A stretch of DNA of 64,000 bases, from NCBI GenBank assembly GCA_019217005.1, contig JAHBNG010000031.1, forward strand, positions 62,001 through 126,000. Direction: 5' to 3'. Under the pieces are notes generated by a model that saw only the letters and a program-made list of their open reading frames with translations, had not been told where the DNA came from and did not search any database. Origin of the DNA: Chloroflexi bacterium TSY (lineage in GTDB: Bacteria > Chloroflexota > Anaerolineae > Caldilineales > Caldilineaceae). Shown here piece by piece: positions 18,584-27,501 of this stretch. Positions within the stretch are counted from its first letter, which is position 1. Each line of letters begins with the position of its first letter. A program made the position numbers and the translations under genes.

Positions 18584-20881
18584 ATGAAAGCTCTTAAAAA
18601 AATGATTGATAGTTTTGGATCAACATCCAGAGAACTGATAATCGACCAGAAGGTTTTTATTGCAGAAAATGAGACAATCGAAATTCCGGCCAATCTGGCC
18701 GTCCGCGTCACCCGAGAAGGTAAGATTGTCTTTCCGCCGAAAAGTCGGACGACATGCCAGCTTAATGGCATTCCTCAATTGACAATTGCTGGCTCCCTTG
18801 AGGCTGGTCTCTACCCAATTTTTCAGTTTTGCGACAGTAACGAAGTCGACAACGATCTTGACAACGTACTCTTCAAGCGCGGTTCTGTCAAAGAAGTGCC
18901 GACCTGCTGGTTTGGTGCGCAACCGGATGATCCGCAACAGTTTGATAGTCAGCCAGCGATTCAACGAGCTGTCTATGCCGCGTTGGAGGTGAGTCGTCTT
19001 TACATGCCTGCCGGTGAGTATTGGATTAATGAGACGATTCACTTGGAATCACCTGGCACGTCAGCCACGAGTAGCTACGTTTTGGAAGGAAGTAGACCGG
19101 CAATGGGAGCGGCCAATCCAGCAACCATCATTCATGCCCGCTTCAAGGACCGTCCAGCAATCAACCTCTCACAGGCGCGGGACACTCAGATCAAGAATCT
19201 CAGCATCGTGGGACAAAACATCAAGGCATCTCAGGTGGTGGGCCATCCAAAAAAGAAGCTTGACAAGTTTGATGGCGAACGCTGGGCGGATAATCTCCAT
19301 CCGAGCGACTGGATCAGTGAGGGGTGTACAGTAGGCCAACACAATCCTTATTGTGCAATTGCCACCGATGCTTACGGCAGCAGACCCGCCAATCGTCAGG
19401 ATTGGTACGGTGATGAATCTCGCTATCAAACGAGAAACAGGAGCAATTCTGGTTCATCCCAGGTCTTGATCGAAGGGGTCGACATCAGGCAATTCGTCGT
19501 CGGAATTGCAGTCTCGCCTACGGGGGTATTCCCCAACGATCGGATTCGTGTACAGCGCTCGACCATAGAAAGCTGTGCCTATGGCATTGCCGTGGGCACA
19601 CCCGCGGCGCGTGGCTTGCATTTTCAGGATAACAGGTTCGCCAGATGCTACACAGCCATTGACAATTTTACTTTTGGTGCCAGATCTGGATCGAAAATCA
19701 ATTGCACCTCCAATCTCTACGATGCATGTCGCAACCTCTATCATCTAGAGACCACAACGGGTGGAGCCGCCCATCTCTGTGGCGAATTCGCCACAAATAG
19801 TATCAACTTGGGGAACTTTGGTGGTGCGGGCAATACAGCTCTTGGTTCAAATATGGTCTTCTCTGGCTGTCAGTATGAATTTAGGGCCAGAGTCAAAACA
19901 ATGCATTTGTTGCCAACCCGTGGTGCCTTAACCTTCATCGGCTGCGACTTCATCACTTGGGGCGATGAAGAGCGATCGAAAGACTTCCACGTTCGGCTAG
20001 AATCTTTTGGGGCGAATTTGGTCTTTCAGTCCTGCAATTTCCACACAATTGGTGCGGAATATCCAAGATTCTTATTCTCTCGCTATGCCGACTGGAACCG
20101 CATTCATTTCCACGACTGCAACTTGAGACGAATTGATGGTGATCAGACAGCAGTGGAGTTCTTGCTGTCTGATGATCAAGTGGTTGATCTTCATATCGTC
20201 AATCATGCCACGCGTATCCCTCTGCATCTCAATAGTCAGACTTTGCGCGTGCGGAGTACGGAATGGCCCTACCGCGTCTATCACTTGAAATATAACTCGA
20301 TGGTTCAACCCTTTCTACCGGGTCGGACTGCTGAGCGAATCGATCCCTACACGATTCGTTTTATGATAGAGCAAAGCGCAGAAGGATCATTTTTCCCCGG
20401 AGATCGGCTCTATTGCCTATGCTCGCTAGAGGAATACCCGACTCCACCTGAGTCATCCCTTCCCATGCCACTGCTTGAAGTGGAGAGTGTTTCAGAAATT
20501 GAGCGGGACGGCGATTCAAAGATGCTGATTACCGCCCATATTCCGGGCGACCTGCGTCAAGAGGTGAAGTTACCGGAGGACTTCGCAAGCGATCAGAAAC
20601 CGATTGAGCTGCAGCTTCTGCCCAGATCAGAGAATGCACCCTATGTCATTCTCAATGGAGAGTCCAAAGGACAATTTGTTGTCGGAACCGATCGGGTAAT
20701 GGGCGTATCCAATGCCGGTTTGTTGAACATCGGCGATTTGGTGAACGGTGAATTTGTACCCCGCGGCACGCGGATCAAAAAGATAGAAGAAGACACGATC
20801 TACCTTTCGCAAAAAGCAACGAAAAGTTCAACCAGTCAAGACGGAGATCATGTTCCGATTGTCGTTGCGAAAGAAGTATAG
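18584..20881 (+). CDS. Right-handed beta-helix protein, pectate-lyase superfamily
   Basis: About 765 residues. Residues about 100-160 read as the first coils of a pectate-lyase-3 or GH28-like beta-helix (WFGAQPDDP, AIQRAVYAA, LYMPAGEYWI), followed by many coils with INL, FTFGARSG and VFSGCQYEF patterns. It may be a polysaccharide lyase, hydrolase or phage-tail-like adhesin; no catalytic residues can be assigned. No signal peptide is apparent. The start at 18584 is preferred because GGAGG lies 6 bases before it; the earlier ATG at 18572 contains that site. Confidence 0.7.
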   Translation: MKALKKMIDSFGSTSRELIIDQKVFIAENETIEIPANLAVRVTREGKIVFPPKSRTTCQLNGIPQLTIAGSLEAGLYPIFQFCDSNEVDNDLDNVLFKRGSVKEVPTCWFGAQPDDPQQFDSQPAIQRAVYAALEVSRLYMPAGEYWINETIHLESPGTSATSSYVLEGSRPAMGAANPATIIHARFKDRPAINLSQARDTQIKNLSIVGQNIKASQVVGHPKKKLDKFDGERWADNLHPSDWISEGCTVGQHNPYCAIATDAYGSRPANRQDWYGDESRYQTRNRSNSGSSQVLIEGVDIRQFVVGIAVSPTGVFPNDRIRVQRSTIESCAYGIAVGTPAARGLHFQDNRFARCYTAIDNFTFGARSGSKINCTSNLYDACRNLYHLETTTGGAAHLCGEFATNSINLGNFGGAGNTALGSNMVFSGCQYEFRARVKTMHLLPTRGALTFIGCDFITWGDEERSKDFHVRLESFGANLVFQSCNFHTIGAEYPRFLFSRYADWNRIHFHDCNLRRIDGDQTAVEFLLSDDQVVDLHIVNHATRIPLHLNSQTLRVRSTEWPYRVYHLKYNSMVQPFLPGRTAERIDPYTIRFMIEQSAEGSFFPGDRLYCLCSLEEYPTPPESSLPMPLLEVESVSEIERDGDSKMLITAHIPGDLRQEVKLPEDFASDQKPIELQLLPRSENAPYVILNGESKGQFVVGTDRVMGVSNAGLLNIGDLVNGEFVPRGTRIKKIEEDTIYLSQKATKSSTSQDGDHVPIVVAKEV

Positions 20882-20965
20882 AATCAGTTTTTGGCATCAA
20901 GAACACCACTCATATGAATCAAGAGAACCTGATTGAGGAGTCGCTCAATCCCTCTGGGTGAGGCG

Positions 20966-21115
20966 TTCTCTATTACACGCAGTAGACATAATCCTGCACT
21001 TCTCAGTCAAAACAGACTCGAGCGTGCCAAATGGTCCGAGATTCTCTACTGCGTCTTTTTTCGCCATTTGAACGCTCTACCTCTGAGAAATCCTACTGCG
21101 TGTAATCTCTAATGC
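20966..21115. repeat. 150-bp palindromic MITE-like element, copy 1
   Basis: Ends TTCTCTATTACACGCAGTAG and the near-complement CTACTGCGTGTAATCTCTAA. Inner matching arms include GCCAAATGG/CCATTTG and TCTCAG/CTGAGA. The copy at 52359-52508 is the same length and differs at about 2 of 150 positions, so transposition was recent. There is no reading frame. It contains GCGTCTTTTTTCG, which might terminate transcription. Confidence 0.88.
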
Positions 21116-21179
21116 AGTTCTATGCGACCGAAACCGGTGTGAGAGAACGCCTGTTCCACGGGAATTTGGATCTGCTGAG
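21109..21179. repeat. Intergenic repeat fragment shared with 7262-7331
   Basis: Shares ordered blocks (CTAATGC, GCGACCGAAACC, TTCCACG, GAATTTG, CTGA) with 7262-7331. It directly follows the 150-bp element and is probably the part of an older repeat into which that element inserted. Confidence 0.5.
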
Positions 21180-21260
21180 CCTTAGTTCGTAAATCCATAC
21201 TCTGCTCTGTATGGAAACCGTAGTTTGTTCTCTCTGAATGAGTTTGCGAAAACTACGTAT

Positions 21261-21431
21261 GGTGACATTTGTCACCTTGGTCCCTGATTTTGGGTGTTCA
21301 AACCCTATACAAGCGAGTCCTTAGAACACCTCTGAGGGTCTGTTAGCGTCAAAAAGGTTACAACATGACAAATTTGAGGTGCGAACCCTCTACAAACCCT
21401 TGAAATTGTCAATTAGGGTGACAAATGTCAC
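21261..21431. promoter_or_regulatory. Two operator-like palindromes upstream of the ammonium transporter
   Basis: GGTGACATTTGTCACC at 21261-21276 and GTGACAAATGTCAC at 21418-21431, with a half-site ATGACAAATT at about 21365. Between them the motif AACCCT-N-TACAA occurs twice. The second palindrome ends about 60 bp before the ATG at 21493. They are probably sites for a dimeric regulator of nitrogen uptake. They do not match the NtcA (GTA-N8-TAC) or TnrA/GlnR consensus. Confidence 0.55.
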
Positions 21432-21492
21432 TATTACTGTTTTCATCACAACCGAAGTATATAGTCCAAAATCGTAAATCGTTACTTCCTCT

Positions 21493-23097
21493 ATGCAATC
21501 TAGCCTCACTTTTTTGCCCAGTTATTGGTATCTCCTCATGGCTGCAGTGGCGTTTCTTGTCCCAGCAGGCTTTGTTCTTATTGGTATTGCTGGATTAGAT
21601 CCAGAACAAGCCTGGCGCGCGTCAGTCAACTGCCTGGCGGCTGTTGGATTGGCATCGATTGGTTACTGGGCAATTGGATTTGCGCTTCAGTTTGGAGGTG
21701 TTGGATTGGTTTACAGGTTACCCGAGCTAGAGATGCTTGTTTGGGAGTGGAGTGCACTTTCACCCTCATGGGGTACTGGTTGGGGGATGGCTGGCCTGAG
21801 TGGCTGGTTTCTATCTGGACCAGACATAGCGCCGATGATCTATGCACTCTTCTTGGCGCATCTTCCTTGGGCAATCACAGCTGCGATCTTGCCTGTATTG
21901 GCAATTAGAGGACGTGCACCCAGCATAGTGGTTCTCGTTCTGTCGTTGTTTGTTGGGAGTATCCTCTATCCAATTGCGGGAAATTGGGTACAGGGCGGTG
22001 GATGGCTGAGTGCTATAGGACGTAATATGAATTTGGGGCACGGCGTGATCGACTTTGGCGGTGCGGGCACAGTACATCTTGTGGTCGGTGCTTTTGGCCT
22101 CTCGGCGCTTGTTGCTTGGGTACCGCGACGGGAACAAATTCCCATCACCGAGGTAAAACTGCCGCCGGTTCAACTGCCGCTTCTCGCCATCGTCGGGAGC
22201 TTTATGATTCTGGGGGGCACGGTTGGCTGGCTCTGGTCAAACCCGCTTCAGGTCAATGGGTTAACTGAAGTCGCTTTGATGCGAGGAACAATTAACAGTA
22301 TTTTAGCAGCAGGCGGTGGAGCCTTGATCCCGATCGCCTACACTTGGTTCGTGACAGGACAAAGTGATCCTACAGTCAGCGCACGTGGATTGGCTGCTGG
22401 TTCAATTGCAGGCTTGGCTGCTGGTCCATTTGTTGAACCGTTCAGTGCCTTTTTGATCGGGTTTCTCGCTGGTGGGACAGTTCCATTTGTTCTTTTTGTG
22501 ACTGACGGCATCCTGCGCCTGGATGATGCAACGGGCGCCGTCCACATGAATACAGTCCCAGCCATTATTGGTCTTCTGATGGCGGGTCTCTTCGCCGATG
22601 GCGCTGTGGGAAGCGGGTGGCAGGAAACTGGCATTGATCGATATCTGGGTGTGACAGGACAAGGTGTGACAGGACTCTTTGCTGCGCATGGATTCCAATC
22701 CGATTTCCCAAGTCAGCTTCAGGCGCAAGTGATTGGTATTATGTCACTTGGACTCTGGGGGATGGTCTTGGGTATCGTAGTCTGTTCACCGCTAGCACTT
22801 TTGATACGCGGATTCGAGCACTCGTTTGACAGAACCACGAGGGAACCAGCGACAGAAGCAATTTCTGAGAGAGAACCAGTACGACCAGATGGCTTCACAA
22901 ACCTTCACGACATTGACCTGTCACGAGATTTATCACAAGATCTAACAGAAACACAAACCCGTTCTCAAGTTGCATCTCCTCAAACGACTTCTCCTGTCCG
23001 ACGCAACCTCCCGCCACTGATTCGACGACGAAATGAGGAGCAGATGTCATCATCACAAGAGATTGAAGAGCGAATCGAGCCGTTTCAGGAGTCTTGA
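21493..23097 (+). CDS. amt: Ammonium transporter, Amt family
   Basis: 534 residues with about eleven membrane segments, conducting ammonium/ammonia across the cytoplasmic membrane. The pore signature GHGVIDFGGAGTVHLVVGA (about residue 182) includes the first conserved pore His, and ATGAVHMNTVPAIIG (about residue 347) the second. The C-terminus after residue 440 is a long hydrophilic, charged tail (EREPVRPDG..., QEIEERIEP), longer than in typical AmtB, and could be cytosolic and regulatory. No GlnK/PII gene is adjacent. The initiating ATG has no clear ribosome site, but the hydrophobic start fits. Confidence 0.9.
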   Translation: MQSSLTFLPSYWYLLMAAVAFLVPAGFVLIGIAGLDPEQAWRASVNCLAAVGLASIGYWAIGFALQFGGVGLVYRLPELEMLVWEWSALSPSWGTGWGMAGLSGWFLSGPDIAPMIYALFLAHLPWAITAAILPVLAIRGRAPSIVVLVLSLFVGSILYPIAGNWVQGGGWLSAIGRNMNLGHGVIDFGGAGTVHLVVGAFGLSALVAWVPRREQIPITEVKLPPVQLPLLAIVGSFMILGGTVGWLWSNPLQVNGLTEVALMRGTINSILAAGGGALIPIAYTWFVTGQSDPTVSARGLAAGSIAGLAAGPFVEPFSAFLIGFLAGGTVPFVLFVTDGILRLDDATGAVHMNTVPAIIGLLMAGLFADGAVGSGWQETGIDRYLGVTGQGVTGLFAAHGFQSDFPSQLQAQVIGIMSLGLWGMVLGIVVCSPLALLIRGFEHSFDRTTREPATEAISEREPVRPDGFTNLHDIDLSRDLSQDLTETQTRSQVASPQTTSPVRRNLPPLIRRRNEEQMSSSQEIEERIEPFQES

Positions 23098-23137
23098 AGG
23101 CCTGCAACTTTTATCTCGAATGAACGTATAGATCTAT

Positions 23138-23545
23138 ATGTTCAATAAAATTAAAATGAATCTGAAACCTGCAGATGGGTGGCGAAACTACAATCCCTTT
23201 GCCAAAGACAGAAACTTAATTCGCATCCATGTTGATTACAATTGGAAATATGGTCTTATACGATTTATCTTGAGACAGTTTATCGCTTTCTTGTTGATTC
23301 TCTTGGGACTCTTTCTGGCGATACCCTCCGTGCCTGGTCCAGGTTGGCTCAGCATTCTTTTTGGGATGTTTATTGGTAGTTATCCCGGCAAACAGAATTT
23401 CATCAGTTGGATTCGCACCAAGAAGCTCTTTCGGACGTCAAGGGTAATTCTTCGTAAAAGATACCGGATTTTGCTGGTGTTGCCCAGGAAGCAATTGCAG
23501 CAAACAAGCACCCGGGTCGTGACTGTGTCAAAAAATACTCATTGA
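23138..23545 (+). CDS. PGPGW-family putative transmembrane protein
   Basis: 135 residues. Two hydrophobic segments, FIAFLLILLGLFLAI (about residues 45-60) and WLSILFGMFIGSY, flank the diagnostic PSVPGPGWL motif. The family is of unknown function and lies in the membrane. It starts 40 bp after amt on the same strand and may be co-transcribed. The positively charged tail (RTKKLFRTSRVILRKRYR) should be cytoplasmic. Confidence 0.75.
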   Translation: MFNKIKMNLKPADGWRNYNPFAKDRNLIRIHVDYNWKYGLIRFILRQFIAFLLILLGLFLAIPSVPGPGWLSILFGMFIGSYPGKQNFISWIRTKKLFRTSRVILRKRYRILLVLPRKQLQQTSTRVVTVSKNTH

Positions 23546-23582
23546 TCGCGTAAAAAGAACTGTCGAAACTAAAGCGTCCATT

Positions 23583-24194
23583 TTACAGTTGAAGCGGGAA
23601 CGCTTGTAGCGCTTGATACGTCGCACCAGTAGACCGCAGTTCGCTGAGGAAGTGAGTGATCTGTTCGACTCGAAACAGATTCTCGTCAGCTGAGTAAGAT
23701 TCAGCAGCCTGAAGCGTATCGAATTTCTGTTGCAAAACTTCGCCAAGATGACGAATCACTGATTGCTTTGCTTTTCGCTGCACACGGCCAAGCGTAAGAT
23801 GAGGAAAGTATTGTTGAGTGTCTAGAGCAAATCCAGCTTTTTGTGTTGCGTGTTCAACCTCCTTCTGCAGAGCCCTAAGTGCTGTCTTGCCCCCCTTAAT
23901 ACCAACCCAGATCGCGCGTGGACGTTTGATATTTGGAAAACATCCAAATTGTCCCAGTGCCAGATCGAACTGCTTTTGTCGCAGCCCTATCTTTCGCAAT
24001 TCGTGCGCCAGCGCTTGGCGTTGAGTTTGGCTGGTTTTTCCCAGAAAACGCAACGTCAAATGAGCATTCCCTTGCGCAACCCAGCGGATCGAGCGTTCGA
24101 TGCGATGCTCCTCAAGAAGCGCTTGATGCTGCTGGTGCTGGGCAAGCGTCAGGTGGATTTGAGATGGAAGTTCGACAGCAATGAAAGTACGCAT
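23583..24194 (-). CDS. thpR: RNA 2',3'-cyclic phosphodiesterase
   Basis: 203 residues, usual length for the 2H phosphoesterase LigT/ThpR family, which opens 2',3'-cyclic phosphates at RNA ends. Both HxTx motifs are present: HLTLRFLG near residue 45 and HLTLGRV near residue 134. FIAVELP at the N-terminus is also typical. It is convergent with the PGPGW gene and divergent from the aromatic amino acid operon. Confidence 0.92.
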   Translation of the reverse strand: MRTFIAVELPSQIHLTLAQHQQHQALLEEHRIERSIRWVAQGNAHLTLRFLGKTSQTQRQALAHELRKIGLRQKQFDLALGQFGCFPNIKRPRAIWVGIKGGKTALRALQKEVEHATQKAGFALDTQQYFPHLTLGRVQRKAKQSVIRHLGEVLQQKFDTLQAAESYSADENLFRVEQITHFLSELRSTGATYQALQAFPLQL

Positions 24195-24339
24195 GGTTCT
24201 TTATTGGCTCATCTATGGAAAAGGTCTTTCTTCCAGAAAGTATGCAAATATGCGAGGAAGCAGTTGAATTATCAGTGAATTACATACTTTCGTCTGTTGA
24301 GCGTCTTTATTATATCCAGCCGGTAAACTAAATTTCAAG

Positions 24340-24389
24340 TTGACAAACGTGTCTGAACATGCTATGATTCTCTCATATTGACACGTTTG
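24340..24389 (+). promoter_or_regulatory. Sigma-70 promoter of the aromatic operon with flanking inverted repeat
   Basis: TTGACA (24340-24345), exactly 17 bp, then TATGAT (24363-24368). A perfect 10-bp inverted repeat CAAACGTGTC (24344-24353) / GACACGTTTG (24380-24389) overlaps the -35 box and lies just past the expected start site. This fits a repressor bound at two half-operators or looping across the promoter. Confidence 0.8.
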
Positions 24390-24450
24390 GATCGTACAAT
24401 TTTAATTGTATAAGTCTGAATGGCGACTTTCAAGAACGTATGGTAAACCC

Positions 24451-24648
24451 ATGAACAGCGGACGTAAACGTCAGTGGTCTCAATTAAATCAGAGTCCTCT
24501 CAGTGGCAAATTGCTTGCTTCTTTGTTTACGTTTGAATTGAACCTACGCCAAACTGGGCGTGGGTTTTCTTTTTATTTTTTTGGGTTTACATTTTATTTT
24601 ACGTACGCATCGCCATTCCGACTGGTGAGACAGCAAGCGCCTGGCTAA
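24451..24648 (+). CDS. Putative Phe/Tyr-rich leader peptide of the aro operon
   Basis: A 65-codon frame between the promoter and aroH. Near its end it encodes FSFYFFGFTFYFTY, eight Phe and three Tyr within 14 codons. The genes downstream make Phe and Tyr, as with pheL-type attenuators. Against this, no convincing ribosome site precedes the ATG, and the TTT codons coincide with the T-tract of a terminator hairpin (24543-24580), so the Phe codons could be a by-product. The frame is longer than classic leader peptides (15-30 aa). Confidence 0.35.
   Translation: MNSGRKRQWSQLNQSPLSGKLLASLFTFELNLRQTGRGFSFYFFGFTFYFTYASPFRLVRQQAPG
24543..24580 (+). terminator. Intrinsic terminator or attenuator 1 in the aro leader
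   Basis: Stem CCTACGCC-AAACT-GGCGTGGG (one T:G pair) followed by TTTTCTTTTTATTTTTTT. An upstream pairing of ACGTAAAC (about 24462) with GTTTACGT (about 24525) could form an alternative structure. Confidence 0.7.
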
Positions 24649-24670
24649 GGCTTGGTCTAGACTGAACTCA

Positions 24671-24715
24671 ACGAGAGCGAGAATGGTGGACAGCCATCGC
24701 TCTCGTTTTTTTTTT
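24671..24715 (+). terminator. Intrinsic terminator or attenuator 2 in the aro leader
   Basis: Perfect 10-bp stem ACGAGAGCGA/TCGCTCTCGT (24671-24680, 24697-24706) followed by nine or ten T. It lies about 215 bp before aroH and after the promoter at 24340, so transcripts must read through it, or aroH uses a second promoter. Confidence 0.85.
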
Positions 24716-24767
24716 GGCAAAAATCAAAGGGTTTGAGATACATAGCTCCCCAGAAAAGTATTAGAGT

Positions 24768-24836
24768 TTATAAGGATTGAACATTTCTGCCTGACGATTG
24801 TGCAATTTCTCAGAGAGATACTTTGAATCCTTATAA
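24768..24836. repeat. Palindrome with arms TTATAAGGATT/AATCCTTATAA
   Basis: Perfect 11-bp arms 24768-24778 and 24826-24836 around a centre containing TTTCTCAGAGAG. The outer bases (AGAG-TTATAAGGAT... and ...TCCTTATAATGTCT) resemble the ends of the element at 52735-52855. The right arm contains a TATAAT box (24832-24837) that could serve aroH, although no good -35 lies at 17 bp. Confidence 0.6.
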
Positions 24837-24930
24837 TGTCTATTGTCACTCGGAGCAACGACAGGGCGGATTGTTCTGGGGATGAATGTCATATGTGCCC
24901 ACTCGAACCTCACAAACATTGGAGGATTTT

Positions 24931-25362
24931 ATGGTCTGTCGAGGAGTACGCGGCGCAACGACAATTGACCACGATGATCGAGAATCGATTCTGAAAGCCA
25001 CACGCGAGCTATTGGCTCTCATGATTCGACTTAATGGGATTGAGGCGGAAGATGTCGCTAGCGCATACTTTACGACCTCGCCCGATGTTACAGCTGCTTA
25101 TCCTGCTGTGGCAGCTCGGCAGCTTGGATGGCTCGATGTGCCACTGATTTGTGGACATGAGATGAATGTACCTGATGGTCTGCCGCGTTGTATTCGCGCG
25201 TTGGTGCACTGGAATACAATCAAAGGACAAAAAGAGATTCAGCACATTTATTTACGTGAAGCTGAACGACTCAGACCGGATAAGAAAATGATTATTCCAG
25301 AAATCGATATGAATGAGCTAGAAAATTGGATTCAAAGACAACTGGCAGTTTGGGAACAATAA
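24931..25362 (+). CDS. aroH: Chorismate mutase, AroH type
   Basis: 143 residues. Converts chorismate to prephenate, the branch point to Phe and Tyr. The small trimeric AroH fold is recognised by CRGVRGATT at the N-terminus (active-site Arg), [11 protein letters not shown] and [11 protein letters not shown]. The start at 24931 follows GGAGG at good spacing; an upstream in-frame ATG at 24886 lacks a site. It is the first enzyme gene of the aromatic operon, 46 bp before pheA. Confidence 0.93.
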   Translation: MVCRGVRGATTIDHDDRESILKATRELLALMIRLNGIEAEDVASAYFTTSPDVTAAYPAVAARQLGWLDVPLICGHEMNVPDGLPRCIRALVHWNTIKGQKEIQHIYLREAERLRPDKKMIIPEIDMNELENWIQRQLAVWEQ

Positions 25363-25408
25363 AGAAAGAACGAAAATCAAAAATTAAAAAACGTTATGGG
25401 AGTCTATT

Positions 25409-26269
25409 ATGACCGTTGTTGCATTCCAAGGCGAAATCGGAGCATTTTCAGAAGAAGCAGTTTATCAGCATTTCGGACGAGATGTCGAGTCATTGCCCTA
25501 TCAAGCTTTTGAGCACATATTTGAGGCTGTAGAAGACGGAATAGCAGATTTTTCTGCCGTGCCAGTCGAGAATTCAACAGCCGGCAGTATCAACAAAGCC
25601 TATGATTTGCTATTAGATCACGATCTCAAAGTACATGGCGAAGTGTTATTATGTGTACGCTACTGTCTGATGACGCTGCCTGAAAATAAGAACGGAATCA
25701 CTCAGATCCGAGCGCATCCTCAGTCGCTGGCTCAGTGCGAAGATTATCTCAACCGTAATCATTTGACGGCTGTTCCTTGGTATGATTCCGCCGGTGCAGC
25801 CAAGGAGCTAATCGAAAAACCGGAAGAGGGCATTGGCATTGTTGCAAGTCGCTTGACTGCACAACACTACGGCCTGAAAATAATTGATGAGGGTATCGAA
25901 GATTTTAAACACAACTATACCCGTTTTTTCATTGTAGGCAAAGGAGAAGCGGAACGATGTCAACCTGCCAAGACATCATTAGTCTTTGCTGTGCCAGAGA
26001 TTCTAGGCGCACTCTACGAAGCAATTGGTCAATTTGCCAGCCGCAAAATCAATTTGACCAAAATCGAGAGTCGTCCTCGCCGCAACCGACTTTGGCAATA
26101 TATCTTTTATTTGGATTTCGACGGTCATTATCAAGATGCCTTGGCCAGTGAAGCACTCGTTGGACTGTTAAGCAAGGCATCCTTTGTGAAGCTACTTGGT
26201 AGCTATCCACCTGCATCAATGCAGAAAACTGAACAGACGACAGTGCAATCTGCATTATTACAAATATAA
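25409..26269 (+). CDS. pheA: Prephenate dehydratase
   Basis: 286 residues. Converts prephenate to phenylpyruvate for Phe synthesis. The catalytic domain starts [14 protein letters not shown] and contains the conserved NYTRFFIVG near residue 172. The C-terminal ACT domain (about 190-265) has [20 protein letters not shown] followed by ESRP, the Phe-binding motif, so feedback inhibition by Phe is expected. Like AroH it is monofunctional, without a fused mutase. Ribosome site ATGGGAG upstream. Confidence 0.95.
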   Translation: MTVVAFQGEIGAFSEEAVYQHFGRDVESLPYQAFEHIFEAVEDGIADFSAVPVENSTAGSINKAYDLLLDHDLKVHGEVLLCVRYCLMTLPENKNGITQIRAHPQSLAQCEDYLNRNHLTAVPWYDSAGAAKELIEKPEEGIGIVASRLTAQHYGLKIIDEGIEDFKHNYTRFFIVGKGEAERCQPAKTSLVFAVPEILGALYEAIGQFASRKINLTKIESRPRRNRLWQYIFYLDFDGHYQDALASEALVGLLSKASFVKLLGSYPPASMQKTEQTTVQSALLQI

Positions 26270-26356
26270 AGCAGCGCGACAAAGTGCCAAGATTGCAAAA
26301 TGTGTCGAGAACGTGACTTTGCAACCTTACAACTCTGCTATCTTGCAATTTTGACA

Positions 26357-26431
26357 GTGTGTCCCAAAGTGTGTAAACGGAGACCGCCCAGTCAGAGAAT
26401 CTACTCCATTTACACACTTTGTGGTACACAC
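26357..26431. repeat. Type A ~75-bp palindrome (A2), between pheA and aroF
   Basis: Left arm CCCAAAGTGTGTAAA, right arm TTTACACACTTTGTGGTAC, centre CCCAGTCAGAGAAT. It ends 27 bp before the aroF ATG. A TTGACA hexamer adjoins its left side (26351), but no good -10 lies 17 bp away. Confidence 0.9.
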
Positions 26432-26458
26432 CCGCAATTTCTTTTGAGGAGGAAAATT

Positions 26459-27475
26459 ATGATCATTGTGATGAAAAAGGATGCGACTCCAGAAATGGTA
26501 GAGAGCGTCGTGAAACGAGTTGAAGAATCTGGACATAAGGTCCATCTCAGCCGAGGTGAAGCACGAACAATCATTGGAATTATTGGTGCTGACGAACATA
26601 CGCTGGAGACACGTACGTTTGAAATTCTCGACGGTGTGGAAAAATCGATGCGCGTGATGCAACCGTACAAACTCGCCAGCCGAGACTTTGTCCCAGAAGA
26701 CACGATTATTCAGGTGAATGGTACAGCAATTGGTGGAAAAAAGATCACGGTGATGGCTGGCCCTTGTAGTGTAGAAAGCCGTGATCAAATCTTAGAGACA
26801 GCTCATGCTGTAAAAGAAGCTGGTGCCTCAGTGCTACGTGGGGGAGCCTACAAGCCACGTTCCAGTCCATATACTTTTCAGGGTCTGGGCGAAGATGGGC
26901 TGAAGTATCTCGCTGAGGCGCGCGAGCAGACGGGTCTTCCCATCATTACGGAAGTCATGAGCATTGACGAAATTGATTTGGTTTCTGAGTACGCAGATAT
27001 TTTGCAAATTGGGGCGCGGAACAACCAAAACTATCCATTGTTGAAAGCAGTTGGCAAACAAACAAAACCGGTCTTTTTGAAACGGGGTACCAGTGGTTCG
27101 ATACAAGAGCTCTTAATGGGAGCAGAATATGTTCTGAGTGGCGGCAACATGCACGTAATGCTTTGCGAACGCGGCATTCGTACATATGAGACAGCTACGC
27201 GCAATACCTTCGATGTGAATGCCATCCCTGTCTTGCAAGAGCTAAGCCACCTTCCGGTTGTAGCGGATCCTGCTCATGGAACAGGTCGTTGGGATCTCGT
27301 CAGCCCAATTGCAAAAGCGGCAGTCGCCGCGGGGACGGATGCATTGATGGTTGAAGTCCATCCCAATCCAGAAAATGCACTCAGTGATGGGGCACAGAGC
27401 CTGACTCCCAAGCGCTTTCAAACATTGATGAACGAATTAAGACCCATTGCTGAGGCGGTCGGCCGCAAAATCTAA
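26459..27475 (+). CDS. aroF: 3-deoxy-7-phosphoheptulonate synthase, type I-beta
   Basis: 338 residues, the same length class as the Thermotoga enzyme. First step of the shikimate pathway: phosphoenolpyruvate plus erythrose 4-phosphate. The N-terminal 70 residues form a ferredoxin-like regulatory domain ([15 protein letters not shown]), usually the site of Tyr/Phe inhibition. The barrel has [40 protein letters not shown] and ADPAHGTG. The start at 26459 follows GAGGAGG; the upstream extension of the frame runs through the palindrome and is not used. Confidence 0.95.
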   Translation: MIIVMKKDATPEMVESVVKRVEESGHKVHLSRGEARTIIGIIGADEHTLETRTFEILDGVEKSMRVMQPYKLASRDFVPEDTIIQVNGTAIGGKKITVMAGPCSVESRDQILETAHAVKEAGASVLRGGAYKPRSSPYTFQGLGEDGLKYLAEAREQTGLPIITEVMSIDEIDLVSEYADILQIGARNNQNYPLLKAVGKQTKPVFLKRGTSGSIQELLMGAEYVLSGGNMHVMLCERGIRTYETATRNTFDVNAIPVLQELSHLPVVADPAHGTGRWDLVSPIAKAAVAAGTDALMVEVHPNPENALSDGAQSLTPKRFQTLMNELRPIAEAVGRKI

Positions 27476-27501
27476 GATATCTCAGATTATTGTAAAGTAT
27501 C

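Noticed and set aside
24340..24930. A T-box or known amino acid riboswitch in the aro leader
   Set aside because: No T-box core (GGTGG with CCGCG) or other recognised riboswitch consensus could be found.
26300..26458. N-terminal extension of aroF, and similar ones of trpB and the methyltransferase, through the palindromes
   Set aside because: The extensions are repeat sequence without ribosome sites, and the family start with a strong site lies downstream.
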